This document shows positions 43,582-58,152 of a DNA stretch of 64,000 bases, one piece after another. Source of the DNA: Drechmeria coniospora (lineage: Eukaryota > Ascomycota > Sordariomycetes > Hypocreales > Ophiocordycipitaceae). The position numbers and the translations under genes are program-made. A model generated the notes under the pieces. It did no database searches and had not been told where the DNA came from. It was given only the letters and a program-made list of their open reading frames with translations. The DNA lies in contig NC_054391.1 in assembly GCF_001625195.1 (NCBI RefSeq), forward strand, positions 6,707,157 through 6,771,156, given 5' to 3'. How positions within the stretch are numbered: position 1 is the stretch's first letter; every line of letters starts with the position of its first letter.

Positions 43582-46272
43582 AATGGAACGGAGGGAGGGA
43601 AGGGAGGATTCAAGGGGCAGGAACGCTCACGGTTCAACTCATGGAGGCTGCTCCTGCCAGTCTGTCACGGTCGCAGCTTCCGCTCCATGCGGGGGGCTCC
43701 TGCTGGTGCTTGCATCACGGCAGGCGCACGAAGCACAGGCGCCCATGGCTCGTGGCAAAGGTTGAATGCGGCGGGTGACACGGTGCGAGGGGTCGCCGTA
43801 CTTGGTTTCTAGGTAATATTACAGTACGAGTACTCCTTACTGCCGTATTGCCTACTAGGTACCTCTAGTGGGTATTGCCTAGTATCCGTCTACTTCTACT
43901 CCTACTGTAGGTGGTGTACCTACGTGCATACCTGGTACAGCACTCCTACAGTGCATGCGCCTGCGCAAGCGTATTACCTACCTAGTAGTGTCATGTCCAG
44001 TGGACGAGCCCCATGACGATCAGTCGGCGCCGCACAGAGCGGAATCCTCGTAATGAAGCAACGCCCATCCGTGCATTCCTCCCGCCTTCAGCGTCTCAAG
44101 GGCACACAGGCGCAAGTCCCACAAGGGTGCTGCCATGTCTCGTCGGTGAGCTGTGGTCGTACGGGTGGAACCTCTGGCTTGGCAGTATACCGATCATTAC
44201 CGCCGCTGTGCAGCTCTGTTACCCCTACTCCGCAGTCCATGTACTGTACTTACTTGCTGTGCAAGTACTCTGTGCTGCTGCCGCCCAGGTTCACTACTCC
44301 CTACTGTACTCCTACCATACCGGCATTGCATGTACAGCACCAAGATGAGCAGTGCTCGCGAGTGCCTCATGCCAAAGACCTAGTAGTTGCCTTTGGTAGC
44401 ACGGAGCACTAGTTGTTGTGGCTCCTGCTACGGAGTACTAGCACACAGTATCCCTGAGGTCTCCGTACCTTGCGGCCGCCGCAACGTACGAGTACACTGC
44501 ACTACCTTTCGCTTGGTTCCAAGCATGTACTAGTATCGAACGAGGCAGGTACTAATATGCAGTAGTGGTCAGCAAATAGTGCTGGTACGTGCGCGGTATT
44601 AGCCATTAGTGCTCGGCGCTGAGGGATTCACGACGTCGAGCTCGCTGCTAGCGGGAGTGGGTGTCTACGCCCACCGGCCAGCCACTGCGCCGTGTCACCC
44701 TCCCGCATCGGCGACGAGGCAGGGCCCCCTGTGTTGGCCCATATCTCTCGCCCCAGCCGGGCTCGCCTTGGTTGGGCCCTGCTCGTCCTTGTTTCGGCCG
44801 AACGAAGGGTGCTGGTGGAGATCAGCCGTTCAGCGCCCAGCACATCACGGCCGAAGCGGAACAGCGTTGCCAGGCGCCGCCGACCGGACGCACCCTCGTG
44901 CCTCGGAAGTGCCACGGCTGCGATTCGGAGACGGGCAAGGAAGGCGGAGGCGGGTACGGAGTAGTAGGCGTGAGAAGAGTCGACAACGTTGCCGCATCAA
45001 GAGGCGAGCGAGCGACGGCATCCATCCACGCATCCTGCCTGCCCGCCTGCCTTGCGTGGCCCCTGCCGGTGGTCGTGGGACACGTCTCTGCCATGTTTCA
45101 CCGTCATCTACACACTTGATCGATCTCGGTGACGGCGCTGCCCCGTGTGCGGAGACGAGGGCGCCGTTTCGTCGTCTCGAGGCGAGCCATCTCGGCGCAT
45201 ACCAACCAACCTGCACGGATTCGTACGTGCACCGAGCATCATGGTGCCGACTGCATGTACGACGCCCGAGGTGGGAGAGGAAGGCGGCCTCCAAGCGAGG
45301 CATGGGCCGACGAGGGATGTCGTCGGCATGGTCAAGGCTGTGCTTCCATCGCAACGAGGCAAAGATCAGCACGGCACTCCGCACCGATGTCCATGGTAAG
45401 CAAGAGAAGGTGGTCGTGGCCGACCGGCTCGCCAGATGGGCCAACGTCGACGGGGCACCTACGACGGCTCGTGGGAGACCACGGCAGCCACCTGTTCTCC
45501 GTGCCGCACTGGCATTGTGCATCACGTTGCGCCGTCGCGTCGGCGTTGGCGAAACCGCCCGGGTCTTCGCTGCCTGCAATGCTGACGGTGACAAGGGCGA
45601 CCGGTGTGGCACCCACTGCATCCCGATTCCTCGTCCGGCATAATTACCGTACGGTGTGGCATGCGAGGGCCTGCCCTCGTTGCGGTAAGAGCACAGAGGA
45701 CAAAGCAAGCATTCATCCGGCTCGTCGGACGCTCCGAAATTGGCAGACCGCAAAGGAAAAGATGGCGCGCCAACCAAGCCCAAGTCTAGCGTGTCGTGCT
45801 TGATGGCCGAAGGGATGGCCAGGGACGAGAAGAGGGCTCAGCTGAGCGACGGGATTCAGAAGCGGTGTCGCATCGCCATGGCCGTCACCTGATGGATGAC
45901 CTGCCTCGTTGTCGGTTTGGAACTGAAGGATGTGAAAGGAGGGAATGCGCAAGCCAGGTGGCCCCCCCGCGGAAGGGGGAGGGGGGTTGTGCCGCACCTG
46001 CGGGGCCGACTCCTCCGCGCTCGCTTGCCGTGATGGCGACCGACGAACCAGCCCGTCACGCACAGCGTAGCAAACCGCCATCGAACCAACCTCCACGAAA
46101 GCATAGATTGTCATGTGCGAGGAGGTGCATGCATGCGTGGACGCACAAGCGCTCGCGGTCGAATGCGTAGCCGAGGCCGTCGAGGCCCATTCCCGGCGGT
46201 GCATGACGAGCGTACGATGGGCGCGGCATGGAACCGACCCTCCAACGCTGCGTCGCAGTTTATTCAACTACA

Positions 46273-46467
46273 ATGCGCAGGTCCGACGAGACGGAGGGCT
46301 GGACTCGTGCGCCGCAGCCTGCAGAGGAGTCACCGCTTATACTCTGTACAATGCGTAGGTCCGACGAGATGGAGCACTCGCGCGTCGCAGCCTGCAGAGT
46401 CGCCGCTTATACTCTGTGCCATGCGTAGGTGCGACGAGATGGAGCACTCGCGCGCCGCAGCCTGCAG
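46273..46467. repeat. Tandem repeat, units of 78 and 70 bp plus partial third copy
   Basis: Copies start at 46273, 46351 and 46421, each beginning ATGCGYAGGTSCGACGAGA and running through CGCAGCCTGCAG; the first two continue through CCGCTTATACTCTGT. The shorter second unit lacks about 8 bases in the middle relative to the first. No coding role is apparent. Confidence 0.9.
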
Positions 46468-47186
46468 GTAATTAGGCCTCGCAGCAAAGGCCTCCGTCAG
46501 CATGGCTCTGGCGAGTGGATGCCAGCGTCGGCGTCTCGGCAGGCCCAACGACCTGTTTCAGTTTCCTTTTCAGCTGCTGCCGCCGCCCACCCAGCGAGGG
46601 AGCCAAGCGCTGCACGGAGCGACTGACAGCTCGAAGAGGCGGGAAACCCCTGGGATCCCGGCGAGTGAGGGCAGGGTAAGCATGTAAGTATGCGTATGCC
46701 GTGCTCGAGCGTGCACCCGCGCCAACGACATGGGAACATGCGTCATTTCCGACGATCACATGGTCGCAACCCACCGTGGCAACTGCGTGCGTCACACGCG
46801 GCGTAGCCGTGCGTCGCTGTCCTCGCCGGCCGCGTGCGAGACGAAGAGAGCTCGTGTCCATAGGCATCCAGACCGCATCGTGAGGAGGAGGAGGAGGAGG
46901 AGGGGAAGGGGTCCATGGCCATCCGGGCTCGGCGTGAAGGGGTAGCAACACGCACCGGCCGACGGCAGACGCGTCGCGGTTGCTCGGGCTACCCGGTTGT
47001 AGGAGAGTTGGGGAGCACTTTGTCTGGGACAGGCAGGTCGAGGGAATTGCTGGTGCTCGCATGCACTCTGCCGGGGAAGAGCACTTGTCGTCGCCGAGGG
47101 CCGTGGGCAATCTTCCCTCGGAGACTGCACAACCTGAGACCCCCACCGGTCGGCACAGCCGATGCGGGAATACACCACAGAGCATT

Positions 47187-47220
47187 GCACCTGCTGCTGC
47201 ACCTGCTGCACCTGCTGCAC
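47187..47220. repeat. CACCTGCTG tandem repeat
   Basis: Three to four near-perfect 9-bp units. Confidence 0.8.
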
Positions 47221-47461
47221 GCGCTCCGTACGGAGCACATGCGTACGAGATTCGACGCGAGCAGGGAGAGCCCGGAGAGGGAGAGGCGAGGCGTGACGGC
47301 TGAGGGAGGTGATGTGACGGGTCGCGTCCGGACGACGCAGCCAACTGGGAGCTGGAATGGGTCGAGCCGGGTACGGGGAGGAACACTGTCCCCAAGCCCA
47401 TGGCGCGATGACTGGGAGTGAGACGGAACGAACGAGCGGAACGCCAATGGCGGCCGCCTCG

Positions 47462-47546
47462 ACGCGGTGGAGGAGGAGGAGGAGCAGGAGGAGCGGGAGG
47501 AGGAGGAGGAGGAGGAGGAGGAGGAGGAGGAGGAGGAGACGGAAGC
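47462..47546. repeat. GGA-rich purine tract
   Basis: About 85 bases almost entirely GGA/GCA/GAC trinucleotides with purines on the plus strand; a shorter GGA tract lies at 46880-46903. Confidence 0.9.
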
Positions 47547-50500
47547 GAAGGAAGAGGAGGGAGGACTTCCATCGGAGGGCGTGCGTGCGTGCCTTCCTTG
47601 TACGATCGTCGGGCATTCCCACCTTGCAAGCACATTGCACCGAGTACTCGTGCCGGCATTAGGAAGAACAGGGCACTCGTTTGGAGGCGGGCACCGTCGG
47701 ACCGATGCGACAGACACCAATCGTAACACGCACCCGCGACGAAGGAACATTGCATAGCACCATCAGCCAACATGCTCTCCCGTCTGCAGGCTCGGTTCGG
47801 CGATGGGGTTGAATGCAGCGCAGGAGGTTGGAGGTGCGAGTCCTCTGCACAGTACAAGGATTTGCAACTACGGAGTAGTGTGCGTATGTACTCCGTGCTC
47901 CGTACGTACTGTATGTACTTACTAACTAGTACTGTACCGTACTTACTCCGTATGGTCCGCCGACTCCATCCCACCAAGGTCTGCATGGGTGCCCGTAAAC
48001 GCAAGCACAAGTACAAGGTACCTGGTGCACCAGCGAGCAAGTAATAACTGGTGCACTGGCATCGCCCGCTGGCAAGTACCGTGTACACCGCATCACTAAT
48101 GCTGCGCAAGTAAGTACTCCGTGCCGCTGACGCTGCGCTGCCAGGCCAGCTGCAGTAACCTTGCACGTACAATACGCGTAACTCCTTCCCATCGCCGCGG
48201 TGGTCCCGGTACCACCTGCTACTGCGAGAAGTACTTGCGAATACAGGTCATGATGGATAATACAGTCATTCGTTGCACCTTGAACTATTCATCGCTCGTA
48301 CCCTGGCTGGTCTGCTTAGGTACCAGCATGTACTCTGTTCCTCTCTCATAGTTTCGTTGCAGGGAGGTGCTTCGTAGGAACGAAGTACCCTTCGATCGGG
48401 GCGAGTGAGCGCTGGACCAGTTCGGCACGGCACTAATAAAGCACCACTACGAACGGTGCTCGACCCCCAATTACTTGTAAGCATTATTACTCCGCACACC
48501 CACAGCAAGGGTATCTACTAGGTAGTAGCTACCTACCTAGTATCTACGATATCACGGAGTGCGTGCTCTGGGCGCCGCAGCAAGTGACACAGCCTACTAG
48601 GTACCTAGTAATTTAGTTGGTACAGATGCCTGGTACGTTCCAACTACGAGCGCTGCACACGATACCGTGCTTGCACAAGCGCAGCCGTGTCTGAGTCGGT
48701 GCAGGCACCTCATGGTCGGTGTAGCTTCAGCACGCCGCTGGCGCTTCGCACACCACCAGGTCTGGTGGGCGTCACCGTGTTGGATTCGGACGCATCGTGC
48801 CCGACGTTGGCGATGTGACCTGCCCGCCCACAGCGGCACGCGCAGGGATGCAGGTGTGCTTCGACCGTCCGCATCATCACCGTCCCTCGGTGCCGACCAG
48901 GAGGCGCACCGTCGTTGGTCCCCTCTCGCGCGAGGCGACCGGTTGGTGGAGCCGGCCGTATCGTCGTCAGCCGTGCGGCCGATGGTTCCTTTTGGCCCGT
49001 CGGCACACGATGCCATCGTCATCTTGCTCGTATCAGTAATACCGTGTATGCCATCGACGTAGTTGCACAGCAGGCACACTCGGACATGCATGTCCGCATC
49101 CATGCTCGCCCGCAGGGCCTCGGAGCAAGACTGTACATGCTTGACCGCAACGCGCTGCGCCGTGGTTCATGCTTCGAGCCGTCGACGAAACTTGCCTCGG
49201 CGGCCGAACAAGGCGGCGGCGGCGTCATCCCACGTAATGCTCCGCAGCACGTAGGTGAGCTGGCGCCGAGCGCTCGCACACGTCGCATGCTCGTGCGCGT
49301 ACGTGCTCCTCCCACGACCTGGCGGGCAGGTAGGCAGGTAGGCGGACGTACACCTCGCATGCCGAGGGCGGCCGGCTCTGGCCATGGCACCTGTTCCCCG
49401 TGCGTGGTGCGTGAGCCCTTTCGCCGTCGCTTCGAATGCAGGAGCCGTGCCGCGTCTCCCTCGACCGTCTTGCGACGCTCGTACCCGTCGTCGTGGAGCG
49501 GTCGAGTTGCTCGCCAAGCAGCTCGCGAGGATGGGGCGCCGCGCGACGAGGGGGGCCCACGGCCGTCGTTGGGGAACGGAAGCCCCGGCTCGACAAGCCT
49601 CCCTAGCACGAGGTTCCGGTCGTCGAGCGAAGCTGGTGGCACCCGCTGTCCTCGTCATGGTGGTCTTGCGCATGCCGACGACGACGACTTGGCACGACGC
49701 AGGCGTCAGCCGTCCATCGGGGCGAGGCGTCGAGTGGCCAGCTTCGTCCACGACTGGGCCCCCCCCGGACCCAAACACGACCCTCGGTCGGTTTCGCACC
49801 CGTACCCGTACGGTACGGAGTGGGAGTCGGAGCAGGTGCAGCGGCCACGGAAGGGACAGCCTCGTTCGAAGGGGCCGTCTGATGCCTGGACGCGAACGGA
49901 AGCGGGCGATGGGGCCTCCTCCAGACGGCCGACGCACCAGTAGCGTAGCGGCGGTGCAGGAGCGCCAATTTCCTCCCATGACTCTCCGACGAGTGCGCGC
50001 AGCTGCAGGCGTACCGTGCACTCCGTACAGTGCACGAACATGTAATAAATTACGGAGCACGCAGTACTGCAAGTACAGTAGCCTCAGTCAGTACCTACTT
50101 CGTTAGGTACCTAGGTAGTTAGGTGCAGTTGTAGGTGTAACTACTTGCGTTCCGTACCCGCCTTCCTCGCGCCTCTAGGCTGTCCAGCGTCACGAGCGAG
50201 CCAGCGGATACGGGCGTGCCCGACCGACAAAGGTTGGGCCTCCCCGCCGCTGGGTGGCCATTGATGCAAGGTGCAGGCGACGCCCATCCCTATACTTGCT
50301 AGTACGGGCACCGCTACCGATAATGAACCCCGGCTCCGTTTCGCACGCTGCTCGCGCGATTCTAGGTGCCGCAGGCACAGGCCTAAGCTCGACTAGCCGG
50401 TACTTAGTAGGTACATGTACAGTACAGTACGTGCCACAAACGGCCGCCCGCGGCGAGACGGAGGCACCACTGTTGAGCGCCGGCCATCTTGGGCCGAAAC

Positions 50501-51012
50501 CTTGCCACGGCGCGACACTCGCAAGCCCTGTCCAGGCCAACCTGCCCGCTGCTGGCGGCGACCAGGCCCGCTTGGCTCGCGACGACGTCGTCGACGAATG
50601 CCTTCTCGTCGCCCCGCCGTCGCTCGCCCGCATGTGCGCCGTATTCCTTCTCGGCATCCGCTTCCGCCGTGTCATGCGCCGCCGCCGCAGGCTGGCTGGT
50701 ACCGAGCACGCTGGGGCGACGATTCAATCCTGCCGCAACCCACGCCGCGTCCGGCCCTCGAGGTGGGCAGAGTGCCAAGGAATGATGTCAAAAGTGAAAT
50801 TCCCACCGGCCTCACACTGTCTCTCTGGCACTCCACCATGTGCCAGCCGCCCTTGCCAATAACTCGACGAGGCTGAATACATGGGAAACGACTGCTCGGC
50901 AGCTCCTTGATCCGCTCCCACCTTGGGGGCACGCGGGAACGAGTGCCAAGTATGTGCAGCCAGGCCAGCAGTGATGGTTTGTCAAGGTGAAGAGCAGGCG
51001 TACAACTGCACT

Positions 51013-51382
51013 ACAAGCACTTGTACACCTACAAGCACTTGTAAGTACACCTACAAGCACTTGTACACTCACAGACACATGCACACCCACAAGCACTTGT
51101 ACACCTACAAACACTTGTACTTACAGTACACCTACTGTATAAGCACTTGTCCACCTACTAGCACTTGTACTTACACCTAGGTACAAGCACCTGTACACCT
51201 ACAAGCACCTGTACACCTACAAGCACCTGTACACCTACAAGCACCTGTACACCTACAAGCACCTGTACACATATAAGCACTTGTACACCTACTTACAACC
51301 GCTTGTACACCTACAACCACTTGCACACCTACAATCACTTGTACACCTGCAACAACTTGTACACCTGCAATCACTTGTGCAG
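51013..51382. repeat. 18-bp minisatellite, core ACAAGCACCTGTACACCT
   Basis: Five successive 18-bp units at 51183-51272 (four exact, the last with one change) are flanked on both sides by diverged copies with ACTTGTACACCTACAA-like cores. The array covers about 370 bp. Confidence 0.93.
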
Positions 51383-51885
51383 CTATTACAATGTGCTTGT
51401 GCTCCGGACTACAGTGCGGGCTGCAAGATTCGCAATGTGACGACGGCAGTACCAAGCACAGGTGGAGCAGCTGGACATGGGGTGCGACCCTGCGAGAGGG
51501 GTGTATGGAGTCCATGGTACGTGAACTGCTCTCGACGCCGCACAATAAGTAAATGTACATGTAATAGCTGTGCACGCACTCGTCCTCCCCACAGCCGGCT
51601 GGAGAAGGACGGGCGGTCCGAGCAAGGCTGCCAGGGCCGGATGGGATGGGCAAGGGCCGCAACGACGCAAAATGTGACAATGGCATGATGGACTGGGCCG
51701 GTACAGGTGCAGGTGGTATTAGTGGGCGCCGCTCGGTTCTTCCTCGCAAGCAACGTACTGTAGGTACCCAGGTGCCCTGCTGTGCCCACGCCACGTGCGG
51801 AGTGCATGTACTTGCACATGTAATACCCCGTAGGACTGTGCTCGATGCCAGTGCAAGCAAGTACAAGTACATGTGCGCATTATTA

Positions 51886-51903
51886 CTACTAGGTACCTAG
51901 TAG
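51886..51903. repeat. Perfect 18-bp palindrome CTACTAGGTACCTAGTAG
   Basis: An identical copy lies at 59142-59159; a 17/18 copy is at 48594-48611 and a one-mismatch form near 61776-61793. Confidence 0.93.
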
Positions 51904-54900
51904 TCAGTCCTGTCCATCGGACGCTGGTGTGCACGCCATGACTATTACTACCTGTACGGAGTACCAGGCAATAACTACTTACTAGGTACCTTACCTGTAA
52001 GTAAGTAATACTTGCAGGCAGTAACAGTAGTAATAGTTTGCACTTGCACCCAGTGCCTGCTAGCTTAGTACCAATGACCAACGCATGGCGGCGGATGGCA
52101 GGCAGTACCTCTGTTCGTACTGGGACTCCGTACACGGTAATTACACACAGCTGGTGTGCCTGTACCACCACTCACCCATGACCCTAGAGTGCTCATGTTC
52201 CTGCATGTACTGCCGCCGGCAAAATGGGCAGCCAAAGGCAAGAAAGTACTTGCACGGTACCCACGCTCGCCCTCCCCGCCTGCCGGCCAAGGCACCCGTG
52301 GTCCGCTTTGCGCTGGACCAATGCCCCCGAGCTGTCGAGGATATCGAAACGCCTGCGGCCCACCATCCGCCTGTGCGCCTCGAACAGCGAGTGGCGACGA
52401 GTCAGACCACGCCCCGGCGTCGCCATGCGGCTGGCTGCGTTGCCAACTCTTTCCTGCGCCGCGTGGACCTTGACGCTCCGTCACGCTTCTCGGCGAAACA
52501 GGGCAGAGGGCTAAACGAACCCGCCTCGGTCGACGGCGCTCGCATGGTTGCTTGGGCCTATACCTTGTGTTGTTATGTGCTTGGGTGTGCTCGTACCCGG
52601 ATCTTGGACGGGCAACGAAAGGGCCCTTTTCTCCCTAGGTGCCCGCCTAGTGCGCAGAGGATTCCTCGGCCTCTGGTCGCCGTGGCGCCTGTGCTGTGCC
52701 ATGCCTCTGCCCATTCGCCCTCTGCAGGCACTCACTCATGTACGCACCTGCTGCTACCCCGTACCGTGCATGCGCATGCACTCGTTCCGTGTGCGACGCA
52801 AGTGCGGAGCGCAAAACCACTCGCCGCCGCGCTGCGCGGGCACGTCTCGCGGTTCCGGCGGCGGCACGCCTCTGCTCAGGCACCACCGTTCACCTCGCCC
52901 GCGTCCCTGCGCAGCACGCCTGCGTGCGCTGCACCTGCTGCGAGTAGTACACGAGCAAACGGCGATTCAAGCACCGCAGGCCAAGGTGCACGCCTGCGGG
53001 TGCCTTGCTAGCACGAGTTGGTTGGTGGTTGCGCTTTCGGGTCCGCGACCCCTGTCGAGGGCCGCCACGCTGTCGAGTACGGATGGATAGTGGCACTGCG
53101 TACGGAGCACGGGCAGAGCGTTTTCGAGGAGCCACGCCCCCTTGGACTCACCTCCCCCTCCCGATGGGGCTCCGGCTTTGGTGTCGTGCCTCCTCGAACA
53201 GGTTGGCTTTCATTAGTGAGACGCCCCATGCCCGAGTTGGCCCCCGCCATCCCTTTCGCCCAGCCAGCCTGGCGGGCTGCATTCGAGCGGCAAGGGCAGC
53301 GGGTCCTGGGCAGCGCCAATAGGAGGAGGGCCGTTGATCTTTTGTCAGTCCTCGGGTGCAGTTGTACTTGTACGGAGGAGTACTCGTACTGTACGGAGCA
53401 AGTGCTTGTAAGTAGGTGCACTTGTGCTTGGGATATTACTTGCACCTACTCCGTGCAGTACATGTAAACAAGTAATAGTTGTACGTGCACTCCGTCCTGG
53501 AACACTCGGCGGTGCGGGCAGGTGTACGAGTACGAGTGCTATACATGTACAACTACAGTACATGCAAGTACGTTGTAAGCAACACGCCGTAAGCAAGTAC
53601 ATCCAAGTAGCTGTAGGTGCAGGTGTAACTACCTAGTACTCGCACGAGTGTGGCACTCTGCACTTTGTACTTTCTTGGTGGCATTACGTAGCAAGCAAAT
53701 ACTGTAATTACTGCAAGTACTTGAGTAAGTACAACTACAGTACTGTAGATACACGACCAGCAACGGCCAAGTGCAAGTCCGTCCCATCCGTCACCTCGCC
53801 TTCCACGCCGTTGGTCCCTGCCACTCAGTCATCGTACCAGCCAACGTCGCTAAGCGGACCGGGGCTTCGAGCATGCGAGAAAGAAAAACGCCTCGAAGCC
53901 CGAAAGCCGACTGCCAGCCTTCGCACGCTACCCGCACACCTGCTCGCGCGTCGTACGTCGCCGAATACGTGCCCGCTGTAACGTCGAGGACGCTGGGCTG
54001 CGAAACTTTACCGCCTGCCGCCTGCGAATCCGAATCCGACTTTCCTTGACGGTCTGCCGGATGGGCCGCAAGAATGCTACGCTACGAAGCGTGCGCCCTG
54101 GGAGATCCACCATACCACCTCTCGCCGTGGCAGCTGTACATGAGTGGTCGCAAGCATGCATCATTGCTACCATCGGTACGGAGCACATGTACATGCAAGT
54201 ACAGTACTGTGCTGCTCGACGCGGCCAAGGCACTCGCATGCTTGCTTGCCAGTGCTTGTTCATGTATGCACGCACAATCGTACATGCACGCAGGTACGAG
54301 TGCACGTCGAGGCCTGCATGTACCGCCCACCAATACTGTGCACGTTGTGAAGATTCAGTTGGTACGTGCATCAAGTACGGTAGAATGTGGGTAGGTGCTA
54401 TATGCAATTACATCCATACCTACAGTACCTAGTTACAACCAAGCACAGTACAGTGCAGTAAGTACTCCATACAGTACGGAGTACCCTTGCGTTCGTATAC
54501 ATGTATGTACTTGCACGTTGTACCCGTACTGCACTGTACATCTGCCTCTGCTTGCGCACCTACGGTACGTGCAAGTGGCTGTAATACATGTAATCCGTAC
54601 TCAGTACATGCGGCATGGATCTTGGAGACAGGTGTGCATTGCAGGCACACTTGGTACCTAGTACTGAGGTGCTCCGTAGATGCTCCGGCAAATGCGGTTC
54701 CCTAACAGCATCCTGGGCGTCGTGTGCTAACCTAATACTGTGCAATACTTTCTGCCCACCACACCTACTTACTGTAGCTGTAGTGCTTGCGTTTAGTTGC
54801 ACTTGCACCTACGTATACTACCTAGTTCCTGATGGCGGTGGGTTCGCGCACAGGTTTACGGAGCACGGAGTATACCGAACGACAATTAGTGGCACTCCGT

Positions 54901-54991
54901 ACTGTACTGTGCTGTACTGTACTGTGTACTGTACATGTGCAGTACTACATTACGACCAAGCAAGGTACTCACAGTAGTTGCATAGTGGGGT

Positions 54992-55053
54992 GGCAAAAGT
55001 GTCGATTCACTTTGTAGTGGTAGCGCAACAAAAATTGAATCGTCACTTTTGTC
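54992..55053. repeat. Inverted repeat / hairpin, about 17-bp arms
   Basis: The left arm AAAAGTGTCGATTCA (54995-55009) is inverted as TGAATCGTCACTTTT (55036-55050) with one mismatch, and a GGC/GTC extension pairs partly. A 26-base spacer separates the arms. It resembles a miniature terminal-inverted-repeat remnant or a hairpin transcript. Confidence 0.75.
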
Positions 55054-55820
55054 TAGTGGACTGTGCAAGTATGGAGTGCTGCGCTTGCAGCTGTGTACTG
55101 CAAGTACTTGCATACCCACCTACCTGGCCCCGAATCCGACAAGCACATCCATCCCTCGCCAGAGTCGCAGCAGCGCAAAGTGTTCGCCGCCACGAGCGCT
55201 GGTGCGGAGCGCCTGCACGAATGCGCTTTTTGCGACGCACGCTATCGTCGCTCGGCATGGCGGCGGCCCTCTAGCCTCTGGGTTCCCCTTCCTTCCTTTT
55301 CCTTTCGAGCTTGGAATCCGTCTGATGAGGCACCCCTGCGCGCGAGGGCTCGACGGATGCACCTCCGCTCCATGACGCACCGCGCCTTCGAGCCACGCCC
55401 CCCCTCCCCCTCCCGTCCCAACGCTCGAGATGGCGCACGACGCCGACGGCGACGAGAATCTTCCACCCCCCTCCCCCCCCTAACCCTCTTCCACCCTCCA
55501 TCCCCTCCCCCCCCCCAAACCCCTGCTGCTGGGGAGGGCCCGCCCCGGCTTATTGGGTTGGCGAGGAGAAACCCCCACGGGCGGGCGAGCGAGGCAAGTA
55601 CTTAAGTATGTACTTACAGTAAGTACTGTAGGCTGAAGTCGAACCCCCTTGATTCGGCGGCCGCCTGGCGAGCGCTCGAAGGCCTGCAGGTACATGCCGT
55701 GGGTACCCTCGCGCCCTGAGGGTGCGAGCCGTACTGTACAATGTACCGCTACACGTCGGCGGCGCCGCGCTTGCCTGCGTCGTGCCGTACCTGTACTTGG
55801 TGTCGACGGGGGCGCACCAG

Positions 55821-55823
<3 letters not shown>

Positions 55824-55854
<31 letters not shown>

Positions 55855-55855
55855 G
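55824..55855. repeat. GCTT tetranucleotide microsatellite
   Basis: About seven to eight GCTT/CTTG units in perfect tandem. Confidence 0.88.
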
Positions 55856-56452
55856 GTGAATGCAACCCGAACGTCTGGTCCGTCGACGGAACAGCGTCGA
55901 AACCATGTCATGTCGTTTGTTCCCTGCCCGCCTCTGTCTCTCGCCGGCCCACTCCTCGATCTTGCCCAGACTACCGACCGACTTTGGCTCGATTTATCCT
56001 TTTCCTTTGATTCGAATGAACGGAGCCGATCCTTGGAAAGCCACCAACCCAACCTACCCACCCCTTTGGTCCCGTTCCATGGCCGGACCGACCATGTACG
56101 AATGAAGGCTCGTATACGTCGGCGTGCGTGTGCTCGCTCGCATTCGTGCCACGAGCACCGCACTCGTACCCGTGGGCCATGGAATCCCGAAGCTACCTAC
56201 ATATCCGCACCTCGACCCTCCTCTCACCCTCTCGGTCCCGTCCATCCCGTCCACCTCGTCGACTGGCGTCCTTGTCCTCGACGTACATGATAGCCGCCGC
56301 CCAGCGTCGTTGCCTCCCACCTTGAACCACAGGCACCGAAGCGGCCAAAGGTGCGAAGCATCCAAACTCTCGACGACTCGTCCCGCCATCACCACGATCC
56401 TCGGTTCCGCTCGACGACGTCGCCCCGGCGCCGGATCCGACCTTTGACCAAC

Positions 56453-57826
<1,374 letters not shown>

Positions 57827-58122
57827 GAGAGGCACGGCGGGGACCCTTGGACGTCCCCTTTTCACCCGGAGCCGTCGCCGCTACTTTTGATTCGCTGGGC
57901 ATTTACCGGAGCAGGCAATTTTTTTTTTTTTTCGTTTTTTTCATCTTTCCGTCTTGACCGTTGTATTATTTGCTCGGAGTCGTCGCTGCACATGTGCATG
58001 GGCGGGCTCTACGAGGACTCGCGTGGCATGACCACCGCTAGGATTTGGGATCAACGAAGGCGCAATGCAATACGAGGACGAGTGCACAAGAATGTACATC
58101 ATGTACGTGCCGTCGACGAGTC

Positions 58123-58152
58123 GGGGAGGGGGGGAGGCGGGGGGCGGGGCGG
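58123..58152 (+). repeat. G-rich tract, potential G-quadruplex
   Basis: Five closely spaced runs of three or more G within 30 bases, in the 3' flank of the polyQ gene. Confidence 0.7.

Larger units (their letters stand above)
41733..56452. other. 14.7 kb gene-poor region rich in short palindromes and satellites
   Basis: No open frame here shows a recognisable domain, splice-supported structure or codon pattern like the neighbouring genes; the long frames are Arg/Pro/Ala-rich and overlap on both strands, as expected of GC-rich noncoding DNA. Instead it contains numerous ACTCCGTAC/GTACGGAGT words, CTAGGTACCTAG palindromes, a 13-bp repeat (42968-43006), an ATG/GTG microsatellite (43551-43581), a 70-78 bp tandem repeat (46273-46467), GGA and CACCTGCTG tracts (47187-47220, 47462-47546), an 18-bp minisatellite (51013-51382), an inverted repeat (54992-55053) and a GCTT tract (about 55824-55855). 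Confidence 0.6.

Noticed and set aside
44609..45783. Overlapping frames of 344 (+) and 312 (-) residues
   Set aside because: Both are Arg/Ala/Pro-rich and fully overlap on opposite strands. Neither has a recognisable domain or start context.
46472..48172. 566-residue minus-strand open frame
   Set aside because: Its length comes from the GGA/CCT tract translated as polyproline and from GTAC words. No conserved motif; overlapping frames of similar length exist on the other strand.
49167..50072. Pair of about 300-residue frames on both strands, 48.9-50.1 kb
   Set aside because: Same pattern of antisense Arg-rich frames in GC-rich DNA; no domain.
51013..51440. Possible CRISPR array (regular repeats at 51 kb)
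   Set aside because: Units are contiguous 18-bp tandem copies without unique spacers, and the genome is eukaryotic. It is a minisatellite.
52085..53011. 308-residue plus-strand frame
   Set aside because: No domain; begins within GTAC-rich spacer and is compositionally like its neighbours.
41733..56452. RIP-mutated transposon relics
   Set aside because: The region is not AT-rich and shows no recognisable reverse transcriptase, integrase or transposase fragments in any frame.
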